Below are positions 17,338-25,361 of a stretch of DNA of 64,000 nt, in pieces. The translations under genes were made by a program, and so were the position numbers. The DNA is taken from positions 124,001-188,000 of the forward strand of contig CBDEUJ010000005.1 in the NCBI GenBank assembly GCA_965243215.1, in the 5' to 3' direction. The number at the start of each line of letters is the position of its first letter. The first letter of the stretch is position 1. The notes beneath the pieces are model-generated. The model was given only the letters and a program-made list of their open reading frames with translations. It had not been told where the DNA came from and did no database searches. This stretch comes from JAJEFO01 sp009843725. GTDB taxonomy: Bacteria > Pseudomonadota > Alphaproteobacteria > Rhodobacterales > Rhodobacteraceae.

Positions 17338-17820
17338 TCAGACCTGTTCCGCGAGATAGTCGGCGACCAACTGCTCGATCTCAGTCTCGTCGCTCGATGA
17401 CAGCCCAAGAAATGCCCGTTCGGGAATGTCGCCGAACGGGATCGGCTGGCCCTTCGCCGTCGACCCAAACGCTCCGGCTTCCGCACCGAACTGGTGCGAA
17501 CCCGCATACTCCATCGGGCTGCCGAGCGCGAGTTCTGTCGGCCTGGCATTGTAGTTCAGCGTGCCGCCAAGATAGCCGTCCAGTGTCAGGATCTTGTCCT
17601 GGTTCCGCCTCTTGCCTTTGCGGTAGTCATCGGACAGCGACTTCCACGGCCGGCCGGTCGGATCCTCCTGGTCGCGAAACCGCTCTTTCGTGGTGCGCAA
17701 CAGGTACTCGCCGATGTCCCGAAAGACGGGCGTCAGGTCCTGCCCTGCGACAGCCAGCTTGCGCAAACGCCTCACGGCCTCGGACTGGCCGACGAGCTCA
17801 AAGCGCAGTTGGGCGGGCAT
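17338..17820 (-). CDS. Phage virion morphogenesis protein (Mu gpG-like)
   Basis: This 160-residue protein matches the phage virion morphogenesis (gpG) family. It has an N-terminal helix, RDIGEYLLRTTKERFRDQEDPTGRPWKSLSDDYR (about 35-68), then LTLDGYLGGTLNY and the GSPMEYAGSHQFG strand region, and IPERAFLGLSSSD near the end. gpG acts in head completion and head-tail joining. It is the last gene of the leftward arm, about 250 bases from the left phage end. In Mu it directly follows F; here two extra genes lie between. Confidence 0.88.
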   Translation of the reverse strand: MPAQLRFELVGQSEAVRRLRKLAVAGQDLTPVFRDIGEYLLRTTKERFRDQEDPTGRPWKSLSDDYRKGKRRNQDKILTLDGYLGGTLNYNARPTELALGSPMEYAGSHQFGAEAGAFGSTAKGQPIPFGDIPERAFLGLSSSDETEIEQLVADYLAEQV

Positions 17821-17846
17821 CTATCGCTTCAGCGGAGGCGGAGTGG

Positions 17847-18587
17847 TCATGGGCCAGGATTAGAGCCAAAAAGGTTCTGCAAGGTCTCTGCGACAACCCA
17901 TCCTACGGCAGTCACTGCTGCGACGCTCACTATCCAGCCAACGACTTTCAGCCACGGCTTAGCGTCATTCACAAGTCGCCGAATTTCATGGACATCAGAA
18001 GTGAGCGTGTTCAAATTTTCCGCCAGGTTCTTGACCGATTGATCCAGTGTTTCGACGTTATCGATGACATCGGCGAGGTTCCGGCTTCGCATTCGCATCA
18101 TGAATTCAACATCCTGCGACGGAAAATCCTTCTGCCCTTGAAATGGCCCATCGTATCCCTTGTCGTCCGCCGACGAAACCTCTGAGAAGATAACGGACAA
18201 GATGACCTGCTGGCGCTGCAATATGACTGGTTCCAGCGTGGGATTATACAAGGACACAAAAATCCGACCGGTGTAGCCAGGATCGATTTGCGGGCCTCCG
18301 AAAACGATCACGCCTCTTCGAGCAAGGCTGGAACGAATGCCGTATGTAGCGCAAACGTCCTTTGGCAATGTAAAAGTTTCTTCTGACGCGATGGACGCCC
18401 AAGAATTGCTCTCAAGTATGAACTCGCCACCTTCACTCCATTCGTGGCGGCCAACTCCCGCAGACAAGACATTGCCTAATCGGCAATCATAGCTCGCGGG
18501 CTCAATGTTCCCTTGTTCAAACGGCTCAATCTTGATGTGGCCGGCGTCGATCGCGTCTCTTATTCCCTTTCGACCAAGAGTTGCCAT
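17847..18587 (-). CDS. dCTP deaminase/dUTPase-fold protein with C-terminal coiled coil and membrane anchor
   Basis: The start is the ATG at 18587, with AGGGG upstream. Residues 1-140 follow the trimeric dCTP deaminase fold: PASYDCRLG (30-38), RSSLAR (85-90) and IDPGYTGRIFVSLYN (101-115). By my alignment Ser112 occupies the position of the catalytic Glu of E. coli Dcd (LEFYN), suggesting loss of deamination. Residues about 165-210 look coiled-coil and 212-234 form one hydrophobic helix. It sits between morphogenesis genes, in visibly lower-G+C DNA, so it looks like an acquired accessory gene. Nucleotide sensing, nucleotide sequestration or exclusion are possible roles (speculative). Confidence 0.7.
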   Translation of the reverse strand: MATLGRKGIRDAIDAGHIKIEPFEQGNIEPASYDCRLGNVLSAGVGRHEWSEGGEFILESNSWASIASEETFTLPKDVCATYGIRSSLARRGVIVFGGPQIDPGYTGRIFVSLYNPTLEPVILQRQQVILSVIFSEVSSADDKGYDGPFQGQKDFPSQDVEFMMRMRSRNLADVIDNVETLDQSVKNLAENLNTLTSDVHEIRRLVNDAKPWLKVVGWIVSVAAVTAVGWVVAETLQNLFGSNPGP

Positions 18588-18741
18588 GTCCGTGCCCCTG
18601 CTCCGCCACGCGGCAACACGCAAGCATGGGGACCGACGAATGTCAATCGCCTGGCATGTCTAGCCGCATCGTCCACATCAATCAACGTGCCCGTTGGATC
18701 TTCGCCAGGCTCCGGCGCCGGATCCTCCAACCCGTCATAGC

Positions 18742-19074
18742 CTAGGCTCCCACGCGCGTCCTGTGGTCCGCGTCGGCGCCGGCGTCGTCGTATTCCTGGG
18801 GAATCAGGTCGTCGAGCGAAACGGTCTCGTCGTCATCGTCCTGGCGCAAGTCCAGGATCGACGCGACGCCGGACTTCGCCAACTGCTCGTGCACGTCCTG
18901 CTCGGACTGCATCTTGTCAAGCAGGTAGCGCTCGCCTTCGGTCAGCTCGGACTCCGGCTTCGGCTCCTGGAACAGCAGGTCGTCGTCGCCGAACTCCGCG
19001 AGATATTCCTCGCGGCTCAGCTCCCTCACCACGACCGACTGCGTGGCCTTGTCCCACGTCTCGACCTTAACCAT
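18742..19074 (-). CDS. Acidic hypothetical protein, downstream partner of the MuF-toxin gene
   Basis: The 110-residue product is strongly acidic, especially in its second half (DLRQDDDDETVSLDDLIPQEYDDAG). I recognise no domain. Its start overlaps the end of the MuF-ADP-ribosyltransferase gene by eight bases, so the two are translationally coupled. In a toxin-immunity arrangement the immunity gene is expected exactly here, and acidic DNA-mimic-like or toxin-binding proteins are common immunity types. A simple head-assembly role is the alternative. No counterpart occurs between F and G in Mu. Confidence 0.6.
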   Translation of the reverse strand: MVKVETWDKATQSVVVRELSREEYLAEFGDDDLLFQEPKPESELTEGERYLLDKMQSEQDVHEQLAKSGVASILDLRQDDDDETVSLDDLIPQEYDDAGADADHRTRVGA

Positions 19075-21265
19075 CGATCTCCTCGACCTCGATCTGCAGG
19101 ACGTTTCCGTCCGCCCTGCGACTAGTTACTATAAGTCGAGTTCCCGCCTTTAGCAAGATCTCCGCCTCGTGCTGGTATGCCGAGAGCTTCCGGACGTCCT
19201 TGCCGTGGCGCGCCTTGACGACGAAACGGGTGTTGCGGTGAAAGGCCGTTCCCTTGCCGCTGGAAGTGCTGGAGAACCCTGCCCACACGTGCTCGCTGCC
19301 CACCGTGTAGGCGGCCTGCTCGTCGGCCGTGAGCTGCGCGCCACGGTAGAACGTGCCTTTCCTGTCGGGCAGTTTGTCCAGTCCGTCGTTGAGCGTGAGC
19401 GCGTAGTCGGCCACCCGCTTCGCCGGCGCGCGGCCTGCCTTGTCCGCCTCCCGAAGCTCACGGTTCACGGCCTTGTAGTGCGTCCAGCCGCTGTGCTCCG
19501 TCGTGTAGGAATAGGCCGAGGCAAGCTCGGGATCGGTCATGTTCCCGCCCGGAGCGCCCGCCGCCACCTTGCGCTTGCCGGACGCCAACGCCTGCGCGAA
19601 CCACCCGCCCATTGCATTCTTCGTGCGCAGCTGGTGCGCGTCCATGCCCTTCGCCGCCCGCATCGCGGCACGCACGCGCGGCCGGATTTCGCTCTCCAGC
19701 AGCGCGGCCCGCTTCGCCAGCAGCTTGCGGATCGCCGCAACGTCCGCGTCCGCGACACCGGAGATGTCAGGCGCGAGACGCCTGAAGCCGTCGGTACGCT
19801 TGCCCAGATCGGTGATTGCCGAGATCTGCAACAGCGCGCCCTGCCCGAGATCGTCTGCCGACCCGTAGCCTGCCGCCTGGAACACTTTGGCGTAGGCCGG
19901 GTTGCGGCCTGCGTCTGCAAATCCGTCCCATTCGGCGATCCGGTCCAGCCGCTCCATCGGCTTGCGGCCCGCCCGCGCGCGCATGAGCAGCGCGCCACCC
20001 TGATCGATGCGCGCGATCGACTTCCAGGTCGTGCGCGTCGCGACCACGTTGTCCAGGCCAAGGCCGACGGCGTCCCAGTTGGCAAGCCAGGCATCCGCCG
20101 TGAAACCCTTCAAAACCTCTCTTGAACGGCCCTTTGGCAGCCCTTTGAGATTGCCCAGGGTGCCGGAATGGTCGATGATCCCGTTCGCGACGCCCACGAT
20201 CCTGTCGCCGTCGCGCACCAGTTCCGAGACTGGCGCGTCCAGGCCAAGTTCGCGGTAGGCGCGGTTGGAGACCGCCTCGCCGTAGGCCTGCGCCGGATCG
20301 TCATAGAACTTGACGTATCGCGGAACGCCGTCGGAGCCGGCATAGAGGCCGCCAGGGTTGCTTCCGGCCTGGCCGCCGAGCTGGCGCGCGGTGGCGTCGG
20401 CGCGCGAGATTTCCCCGATCGCCCAAGGATCGACCTGCGCGGCGCGCATCGTTGACTGCCCCGGCGCGTAGGCAAAGCCGGGGTCGATGCCCTCCGGCAC
20501 TTCCACCGTGCGCGGGCTCGGCCCGTTCACGCCCACCGTGACGATGCGAGTCCGGACCGGCGGCGCCTTGTCGGGCCCGGACTTGCCCAGCCGCTTCAGG
20601 TCGCGCGCGTTCAGCGCCTCGACGTAGCATTTGCAGCCCCAGCCGTTGATCGGGTAGTGCGTGTCCCACCACGGGTCGTCATGGCGGAGCACCATGCCGT
20701 CCCAGGCGAGATGCTCCTCGCGCGGATCCTCGGAGGCGTGGCTGTGCCGGTAGCGCCAGAACGGGCGACGTTCGGCGCCGTCCTTCATCTGGCGGTAGCG
20801 GCCCGCGCTGTAGCTTGACCGGATGTTCGTGTCGTAGATGACGCGTATGCGCCAGTTACGCCCGCCCTTGTAGCTCCAGCCGTGCTTCGCCACGATCTCG
20901 TCAAAGGCCTGCCGAAACTTCCGGATCGTCGTGCCTTCGGCGATCGCGGAGTCGACCGCTTGGCGGAGGTCGCCCACCAGGTCCGCATGCGCAGCGCCCG
21001 CGACCACGAAGGCGCGGTCGTGCTCCTCCTGCCAGATGTCCGTCCAGGACTGTGTGCCCTGATCGATCTTGTCGCGGAAGAAGCGCACCTGCTCCTTGAA
21101 GGGCTGCTTGGAGTGCCGGAACGAGGCCGAGGCGGGCGCGACGGGCGACTCCTCGACGTCGTAGCGTCCGGCCATCGCCGCCGCCGCAAACGCCGGGCCC
21201 AGCACGGTCACGGCGTCCTCGACGTCCGGCACGGGCTCGCGCGGCGACCGCGTCCACTCGTCCAT
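19067..21265 (-). CDS. MuF head protein fused to a kinase-like domain and an ADP-ribosyltransferase domain
   Basis: This 732-residue protein has three parts. Residues about 50-220 are a Mu gpF/MuF head morphogenesis domain, ending DDPWWDTHYPINGWGCKC. Residues about 305-500 resemble a HipA/PI3K-like kinase fold, with YVKFY (Lys319), NWDAVGLGLDNVV (Asp398, Asn406) and ARIDQGG (Asp421). Residues about 580-732 are an R-S-E ADP-ribosyltransferase: FYRG (Arg641), FSSTSSG (665-669) and EAE (Glu700, Glu702). MuF domains fused to toxins are known in temperate phages and are thought to be packaged in virions. The ATG at 21265 lacks a ribosome-binding site, and residues 1-40 look like the portal C-terminus. 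Confidence 0.85.
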   Translation of the reverse strand: MDEWTRSPREPVPDVEDAVTVLGPAFAAAAMAGRYDVEESPVAPASASFRHSKQPFKEQVRFFRDKIDQGTQSWTDIWQEEHDRAFVVAGAAHADLVGDLRQAVDSAIAEGTTIRKFRQAFDEIVAKHGWSYKGGRNWRIRVIYDTNIRSSYSAGRYRQMKDGAERRPFWRYRHSHASEDPREEHLAWDGMVLRHDDPWWDTHYPINGWGCKCYVEALNARDLKRLGKSGPDKAPPVRTRIVTVGVNGPSPRTVEVPEGIDPGFAYAPGQSTMRAAQVDPWAIGEISRADATARQLGGQAGSNPGGLYAGSDGVPRYVKFYDDPAQAYGEAVSNRAYRELGLDAPVSELVRDGDRIVGVANGIIDHSGTLGNLKGLPKGRSREVLKGFTADAWLANWDAVGLGLDNVVATRTTWKSIARIDQGGALLMRARAGRKPMERLDRIAEWDGFADAGRNPAYAKVFQAAGYGSADDLGQGALLQISAITDLGKRTDGFRRLAPDISGVADADVAAIRKLLAKRAALLESEIRPRVRAAMRAAKGMDAHQLRTKNAMGGWFAQALASGKRKVAAGAPGGNMTDPELASAYSYTTEHSGWTHYKAVNRELREADKAGRAPAKRVADYALTLNDGLDKLPDRKGTFYRGAQLTADEQAAYTVGSEHVWAGFSSTSSGKGTAFHRNTRFVVKARHGKDVRKLSAYQHEAEILLKAGTRLIVTSRRADGNVLQIEVEEIDG

Positions 21266-21440
21266 CGCGTCAAGTTGTTGCTGGAACGCCTCGAAGTTGT
21301 TGCTCGCAACAAGACCAGCGCGGATCCGCGCGGCCCAGCCGTCAACGACCGGCCCGAACTCCCGGCCCGCGCGGGCGCTCAGTTCATCGAGCGTCTCGTC
21401 CGGTGCGTCCGCACGCCCGCCGGCAGCTGAAAAGGCGGGT
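21266..21440 (-). other. Portal C-terminal coding sequence lying in the frame of the MuF gene
   Basis: In the MuF frame, the stretch just upstream of 21265 reads DETLDELSARAGREF, then VVDGWAARIRAGLVASNNFEAF. This is the usual C-terminal pattern of DUF935 portals. The annotated portal frame instead ends in HRTRRSMN. The switch is a -1 shift near the T4 run at 21429-21432 (leftward codons CCG CCT TTT CAG). One extra T would join the portal and MuF frames into a continuous protein of roughly 1240 residues. Confidence 0.65.
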
Positions 21441-22797
21441 CGACCGCCCGCGTGCCGGCATTCTCGTCCTCGTCAGGATTGTCGCCGGACTTGCGGCCCT
21501 CGTCATCGTCCTCATCGGGGTCTCCGCCAGGCTCCGCCTGCTGCGGTCGCCGCAGGACGTCGTTCTCGTCATCCGGTTCCTCGAAGCCGAATTTCTCGCG
21601 CACCGAACGCGCCGAGACTTGCAGCCCAAGCGGCACCAATTTCGCGAGCGCGTCCGAAACGCGCGCGATGTCGATCGTCTCCTCTCGGCCGATCACTATG
21701 CGCGGATAGCGTTTCCGCTCGCCGTGGTTCAGCGCCACGATCGGCACGACGATGTCGCGCGTCAGCGTCTGCCCCAATGCAGTCGCGTCGCTGCGCTCGA
21801 TGTCGTGGCGAACCTCGTCGTGGACCTCGCCTAGCGATCGTGCGCCCTTGTCGCCGGCTTCGGTGGTCAGCGTCTGGCCCAGGACGAGCTTGGAAACCAG
21901 CGCGTCCGCGAAGCCCAGGAAGCCCTGGTGCACGCTGCCGGCGGTGGTGTTCCCGCCTGGTGCGCCACTCCCCCCGACGAACTCCATCTGCATCGACTCC
22001 GGGATCATTGCAGCGAAGTCGACTCCCGCGTTCGTCAGGCCGCGCAGCAGCACCGCCTTCTCCTGCTCGGTTGCGTTCGGCGGGTACTTGCCCACCCGGA
22101 TCGGCTGCCCGAACGTCTCGATGAACTGGACCCAGTCCTTGATGACGTAATTGGCATAAAGGTACCACCACCCCACCAGGCGGGCGAAGCCGCCGCGCAC
22201 CGTCAGGCCGGACTTGGCGCGGAAGCGGTGCGTCACGAACTTGAACGGTTCCAGCTCCTGAAGCTCGTTGTCCAGGCTGCGCTTCTTCAATGTCCGTCCG
22301 TCGACGTAGTCAAACTCGAACCACTGCGGAAAGCGCCATTCCAGCCGCTTCGGCACCCATTGCCGCTCGGTGAAATCCCACATGATTTCCGAGACCGAGT
22401 AGCCCTTGCCGACCGCATCCATGACGTCAAAGAGCTCGTCCTCAAGCGTCTGCGACTCCAGCCACTCCTGTACCAGGTCCGCGTCGCGCTTCTCCTCCGC
22501 GCTTTCGCCAGCGGGCTTGACGGTGATGTTCAGTTGCGTCACCTGCCGCTTGCGGGTGCCCATCACCGACGTGTAGTGGAGCAGCTTCTCCTCGATTTCC
22601 TCGGCCAGTTCCAGGTAGGCGCGTGCGTCACCGGTCTCCGCCTCCAGGAGGAGCGAGGCCAGGCGCGCGGGCGTAAGGCCCTGGGCCGGATGGTCGGACA
22701 GGATCGAGCGCACCCCGGAGACCGTGGGGCCTGCCAGCTCCTGTTTCAGCATGCCGGTCCTTACCGGCCGCCCGAAAGCGTCGTAGATCGGCATCAC
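21379..22797 (-). CDS. Portal protein (DUF935, Mu gp29-like), C-terminus out of frame
   Basis: A 472-residue DUF935 portal starts MPIYDAFGRPVRTGMLKQE. It shows the family's EMIWDFTERQWVPKRLEWRFPQWFEFD and YANYVIKDWVQFIETFGQPIRVGKYP regions, and LVLGQTLTTEAGDKGARSLGEVHDEVR near residue 320. The portal forms the dodecameric DNA gate of the head. It overlaps the terminase stop by four bases. The last dozen residues do not look native; the natural C-terminal ~70 residues lie in the next frame. This may be a mutation, an assembly error or recoding. Confidence 0.88.
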   Translation of the reverse strand: MMPIYDAFGRPVRTGMLKQELAGPTVSGVRSILSDHPAQGLTPARLASLLLEAETGDARAYLELAEEIEEKLLHYTSVMGTRKRQVTQLNITVKPAGESAEEKRDADLVQEWLESQTLEDELFDVMDAVGKGYSVSEIMWDFTERQWVPKRLEWRFPQWFEFDYVDGRTLKKRSLDNELQELEPFKFVTHRFRAKSGLTVRGGFARLVGWWYLYANYVIKDWVQFIETFGQPIRVGKYPPNATEQEKAVLLRGLTNAGVDFAAMIPESMQMEFVGGSGAPGGNTTAGSVHQGFLGFADALVSKLVLGQTLTTEAGDKGARSLGEVHDEVRHDIERSDATALGQTLTRDIVVPIVALNHGERKRYPRIVIGREETIDIARVSDALAKLVPLGLQVSARSVREKFGFEEPDDENDVLRRPQQAEPGGDPDEDDDEGRKSGDNPDEDENAGTRAVDPPFQLPAGVRTHRTRRSMN

Positions 22798-24188
22798 CAG
22801 GCTCCCCGCTGCCGTTCGCCGCGTCGCCAGTCGCCGCTGTGGTCGGGCCGCCAGAAATGACGCGACGGCGCACGACCGTCCTCCACCCGCGCCGAGCGCC
22901 GCCTGGGCGCGGGCACGTAGTCGAACTCCGTCGGGCCGCTGTCGGCGGCGCTAGCCATCAGCGCGGCCGCCCAGAAGCGGTCGGCGTGGCCGTCGTCCGT
23001 CTCGTCGGCGAGCAGCCGGACCTGCCCGGTCGGGCCGGCGACCTTCTGGACCGAGTGCAGGTCGGAGCGCAGGACCGCGTCGCCGGCCGGGATCCGGATC
23101 TTGCGGTCCTCGAACCGTTCCTTCAGGCACGTCGCCAGGTGCAGCTTGGCGGCCGGCGAGAACATGATCCCCTCGACCCTGCTGGCGCCGTAGCGCCGCT
23201 GGGCGTCCTCGACCGGCTTCTCCCCCATGCCGGTCTGGTCCATCGCGAGGCGCAGCGTCCGGTACGACTCCATCATGCGGTCGAGCTCGTGGTCCTGATC
23301 CCGGAACGGAGTGTTCTGCAAAACGGAGATCTCGCGGGTCCACGCCACGTCGCCGACCATTTCGGCCGCCCAGGCGCACCAGAGGTGCTTCTTGCGCCCG
23401 ATGTCGTTGCCCATGAAGACGTGCCCGCCGTCATAAAGCTCCGGCTTCCCGGCGTCCGGACTCTCGCACGCGTCGATCAGGTCGTAGGTCAGCCATGCGG
23501 ACGCCTCGTCCAGCCACTCGCACAGATACTCCTGCCGCCACAGGTCCTCGTCGTTCAGGCCCGCGCGAAGCTCCTCCGGATCGATGAGCAGGCCGCCCGC
23601 GACGGCCCTGTGGATGTCGACCACGTGGCGCGACCACTGGTCATTCTGCGCAGTCATCAGCTCGTAGAACTTGCCCTTCTTGCCCTTCGGCGTCGACGTG
23701 ATCCGCAGCTTCCAGCCGCGCGTGATGATCGGGAAAAGCGCGCCCCAGATCTCGCGGCTTTTCTGGTGAATGGCGAACTCGTCCAGGAACACGTTGCGGG
23801 AAAAGCCGCGCGCCGTGTCCGGGTTGGCCGGCACCGCCGTGACCAGGTTGCCTCCGCCCGCGTCCCACTCGTTCGCGAGGAAGCGCTGCCCGTCGACGTC
23901 GAAGTGGTCGAGCTCGTACTCGCTTTCCTTGAGCACGAGGCCGTACGCCTTCGCGTGCGTCTGGATGCCCGCCCGCATCGCTTCGCGGGCCTGCCGATCG
24001 CCGCGCGACATGATGAGCCAGGGAGACGCTCGGCCCTCGGCGAGCGCCCGCATGATGTCGTCGACGATCTCCAGCGTCGTGGTGAAGGTCTTGCCGACCT
24101 GGCGCGACCACAGGCCGATCTTGAACCGGCTCCGGTCGAGCAGCCAAGCACGCTGGTAGTCGTAGAGCGGGACCGCCGGCTCAGTCAT
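22794..24188 (-). CDS. Terminase large subunit (Mu gp28-like)
   Basis: The start is taken at 24188 (MTEPAVPLYDYQRAWLLDRSR), overlapping the DUF3486 gene by eight bases. The 464-residue product has the packaging ATPase with a Walker A-like WSRQVGKTF (about 26-34) and Walker B NVFLDEFAIH (about 131-140). The C-terminal RNase H-like nuclease shows GNDIGRKKHLW and GHADRFWAAALM. It translocates DNA into the prohead and, in Mu-type phages, cuts beyond the phage end. It lies directly before the portal, the canonical order. Confidence 0.92.
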   Translation of the reverse strand: MTEPAVPLYDYQRAWLLDRSRFKIGLWSRQVGKTFTTTLEIVDDIMRALAEGRASPWLIMSRGDRQAREAMRAGIQTHAKAYGLVLKESEYELDHFDVDGQRFLANEWDAGGGNLVTAVPANPDTARGFSRNVFLDEFAIHQKSREIWGALFPIITRGWKLRITSTPKGKKGKFYELMTAQNDQWSRHVVDIHRAVAGGLLIDPEELRAGLNDEDLWRQEYLCEWLDEASAWLTYDLIDACESPDAGKPELYDGGHVFMGNDIGRKKHLWCAWAAEMVGDVAWTREISVLQNTPFRDQDHELDRMMESYRTLRLAMDQTGMGEKPVEDAQRRYGASRVEGIMFSPAAKLHLATCLKERFEDRKIRIPAGDAVLRSDLHSVQKVAGPTGQVRLLADETDDGHADRFWAAALMASAADSGPTEFDYVPAPRRRSARVEDGRAPSRHFWRPDHSGDWRRGERQRGAW

Positions 24189-24714
24189 CGAAGATCCCGT
24201 AGATCTCCTGGCGGACGCGGCGGAGCGTTTCGCGCGGGTCGGCACCGGCCCCTGCGTCCCGCTCGGCCGCGTCCAGCCTCTCGGCGACGGCGGCCTTCGT
24301 CTCGATCAGCACCTTGCGCCGCTCCGCGCGGATCGCGATGCCCGCCCGCGACGCCTTGGCGAGCGCGGTCATCGCCGTGCCCATCGCTTTCAGGTCGCCC
24401 TCCTCGCTCGCGAGGAATACGTCGAACATCCGCTGCTGGGCGATCCTGAGCGCCGCCTCTGAGATCGAGCCGGCGTCATCCGGCGACTCGGCCAGCAGCG
24501 CCTCCGCCTGTTCCGTCGCGACCTTGATCGCCTCGATGCGTCGTTGCAGCTCTTTCCCGTGCGTCGCGATCGTCGACTTGCCAATCTCGTAGCCTTGCCC
24601 CGAAAGCCAGTCCGACAGGTCAACGTATCCGCCGAACCCGCCCTCGACGATCCTGCGGTTAAGCTCCTCGCGGACCTCGGCCGGCAGCAGGTCGACCTTG
24701 CGCGGCGCCGGCAT
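24181..24714 (-). CDS. DUF3486 protein (Mu gp27-like, probable small terminase role)
   Basis: The 177-residue DUF3486 protein opens with RKVDLLPAEVREELNRRIVEGGFGGYVDLSDWLSGQGYEIGKSTIATHGK (about 5-54), a helix-turn-helix-like segment. A long helical region follows (AAVAERLDAAERD). In Mu-like phages this gene precedes the large terminase and is proposed to act as the small subunit recognising phage DNA. It overlaps the terminase start, and four bases separate it from the upstream gene. Assignment is by family resemblance and position. Confidence 0.88.
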   Translation of the reverse strand: MPAPRKVDLLPAEVREELNRRIVEGGFGGYVDLSDWLSGQGYEIGKSTIATHGKELQRRIEAIKVATEQAEALLAESPDDAGSISEAALRIAQQRMFDVFLASEEGDLKAMGTAMTALAKASRAGIAIRAERRKVLIETKAAVAERLDAAERDAGAGADPRETLRRVRQEIYGIFDD

Positions 24715-24718
24715 GGGT

Positions 24719-25027
24719 TCAGGGCCTCAGCTTGGGACGCGCGATGCCGGCCTCGCAATCGACGCGGTACTCGACCAGGTCGTAGCCGCAGCGCGTCAGC
24801 TTGGCACGCCACGGGTCAATCTCCGATTCCGTCAGCTCGATCAGCTTTCTTTGCTGGAGGTAGTGCAGCTGCTTGCGCAGCGTGTCCGCGCTGATGCCGA
24901 TGAACTCGGCGTCGATCACGCTGCGGATCATGGGCTCTGTCGCGCCGATATGGCCGCCCACATGCAGCGTCCTGAGAATTGACCAGCGGATCCCGGGCAG
25001 CATCTGCAGCTCGAACGCGTCACTCAT
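24719..25027 (-). CDS. Winged-helix phage protein (Mu gp26 position)
   Basis: The 102-residue product starts at 25027 (MSDAFELQMLPGIRWSILRTLHVGGHIGATE). It has a recognisable winged helix: ISADTLRKQLHYLQQRKLIELTESEIDPWRAKLTRCGYDLVEY. Mu-like phages encode a similar small protein just before the DUF3486 gene, of poorly defined role in head assembly or packaging. It overlaps the DUF2730 gene by eight bases, consistent with one leftward operon. Confidence 0.8.
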   Translation of the reverse strand: MSDAFELQMLPGIRWSILRTLHVGGHIGATEPMIRSVIDAEFIGISADTLRKQLHYLQQRKLIELTESEIDPWRAKLTRCGYDLVEYRVDCEAGIARPKLRP

Positions 25028-25361
25028 TCCTGCTCTCCCGCACGCGGATGTTCTCGTCGATCCGCGATATCGCCTCGCTCTGGCGTTCCAGCACGCCCAG
25101 GATGCGGCTGTTGACCGGCACCCAATCCTCGCGCCGCACGAAGTGCCGTTCGCTTTCGAGCTTCCATGCCTGCAAGTCGCCCGACACGGCCTCCTGCTTT
25201 TGCTTGGCCTCTTTGGCCTTTGCTTCGAGCGCGTCCAGCCTCGTGTTGGCTTCGGCGCGCTTTGACTCCAGTTGCCGGACCCGCACGAAGAGGCCGATGC
25301 ACGCGGTGAGCGCAACAACGGCGAAAGCACCCGCCACTTGCGTGATCAACCCTTCCGTCAC
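25020..25361 (-). CDS. DUF2730 protein, membrane-anchored coiled coil (Mu gp25-like)
   Basis: A GTG start at 25361 is preferred because it overlaps the lipoprotein stop as GTGA; another GTG lies at 25376. The 113-residue protein has one N-terminal membrane helix (ITQVAGAFAVVALTACIGLFV) and a long coiled coil (RQLESKRAEANTRLDALEAKAKEAKQKQE). This is the DUF2730 pattern of Mu-like phages. Its place between a lipoprotein and packaging genes would suit an inner-membrane spanin-like partner, but sequence alone does not show this. Confidence 0.75.
   Translation of the reverse strand: MTEGLITQVAGAFAVVALTACIGLFVRVRQLESKRAEANTRLDALEAKAKEAKQKQEAVSGDLQAWKLESERHFVRREDWVPVNSRILGVLERQSEAISRIDENIRVRESRNE

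Noticed and set aside
17821..17850. Nine-codon frame (MTTPPPLKR) between the dCTP-deaminase-like gene and gpG
   Set aside because: It shares ATGA and TAGATG overlaps that could couple translation, but is too short to support as a gene.
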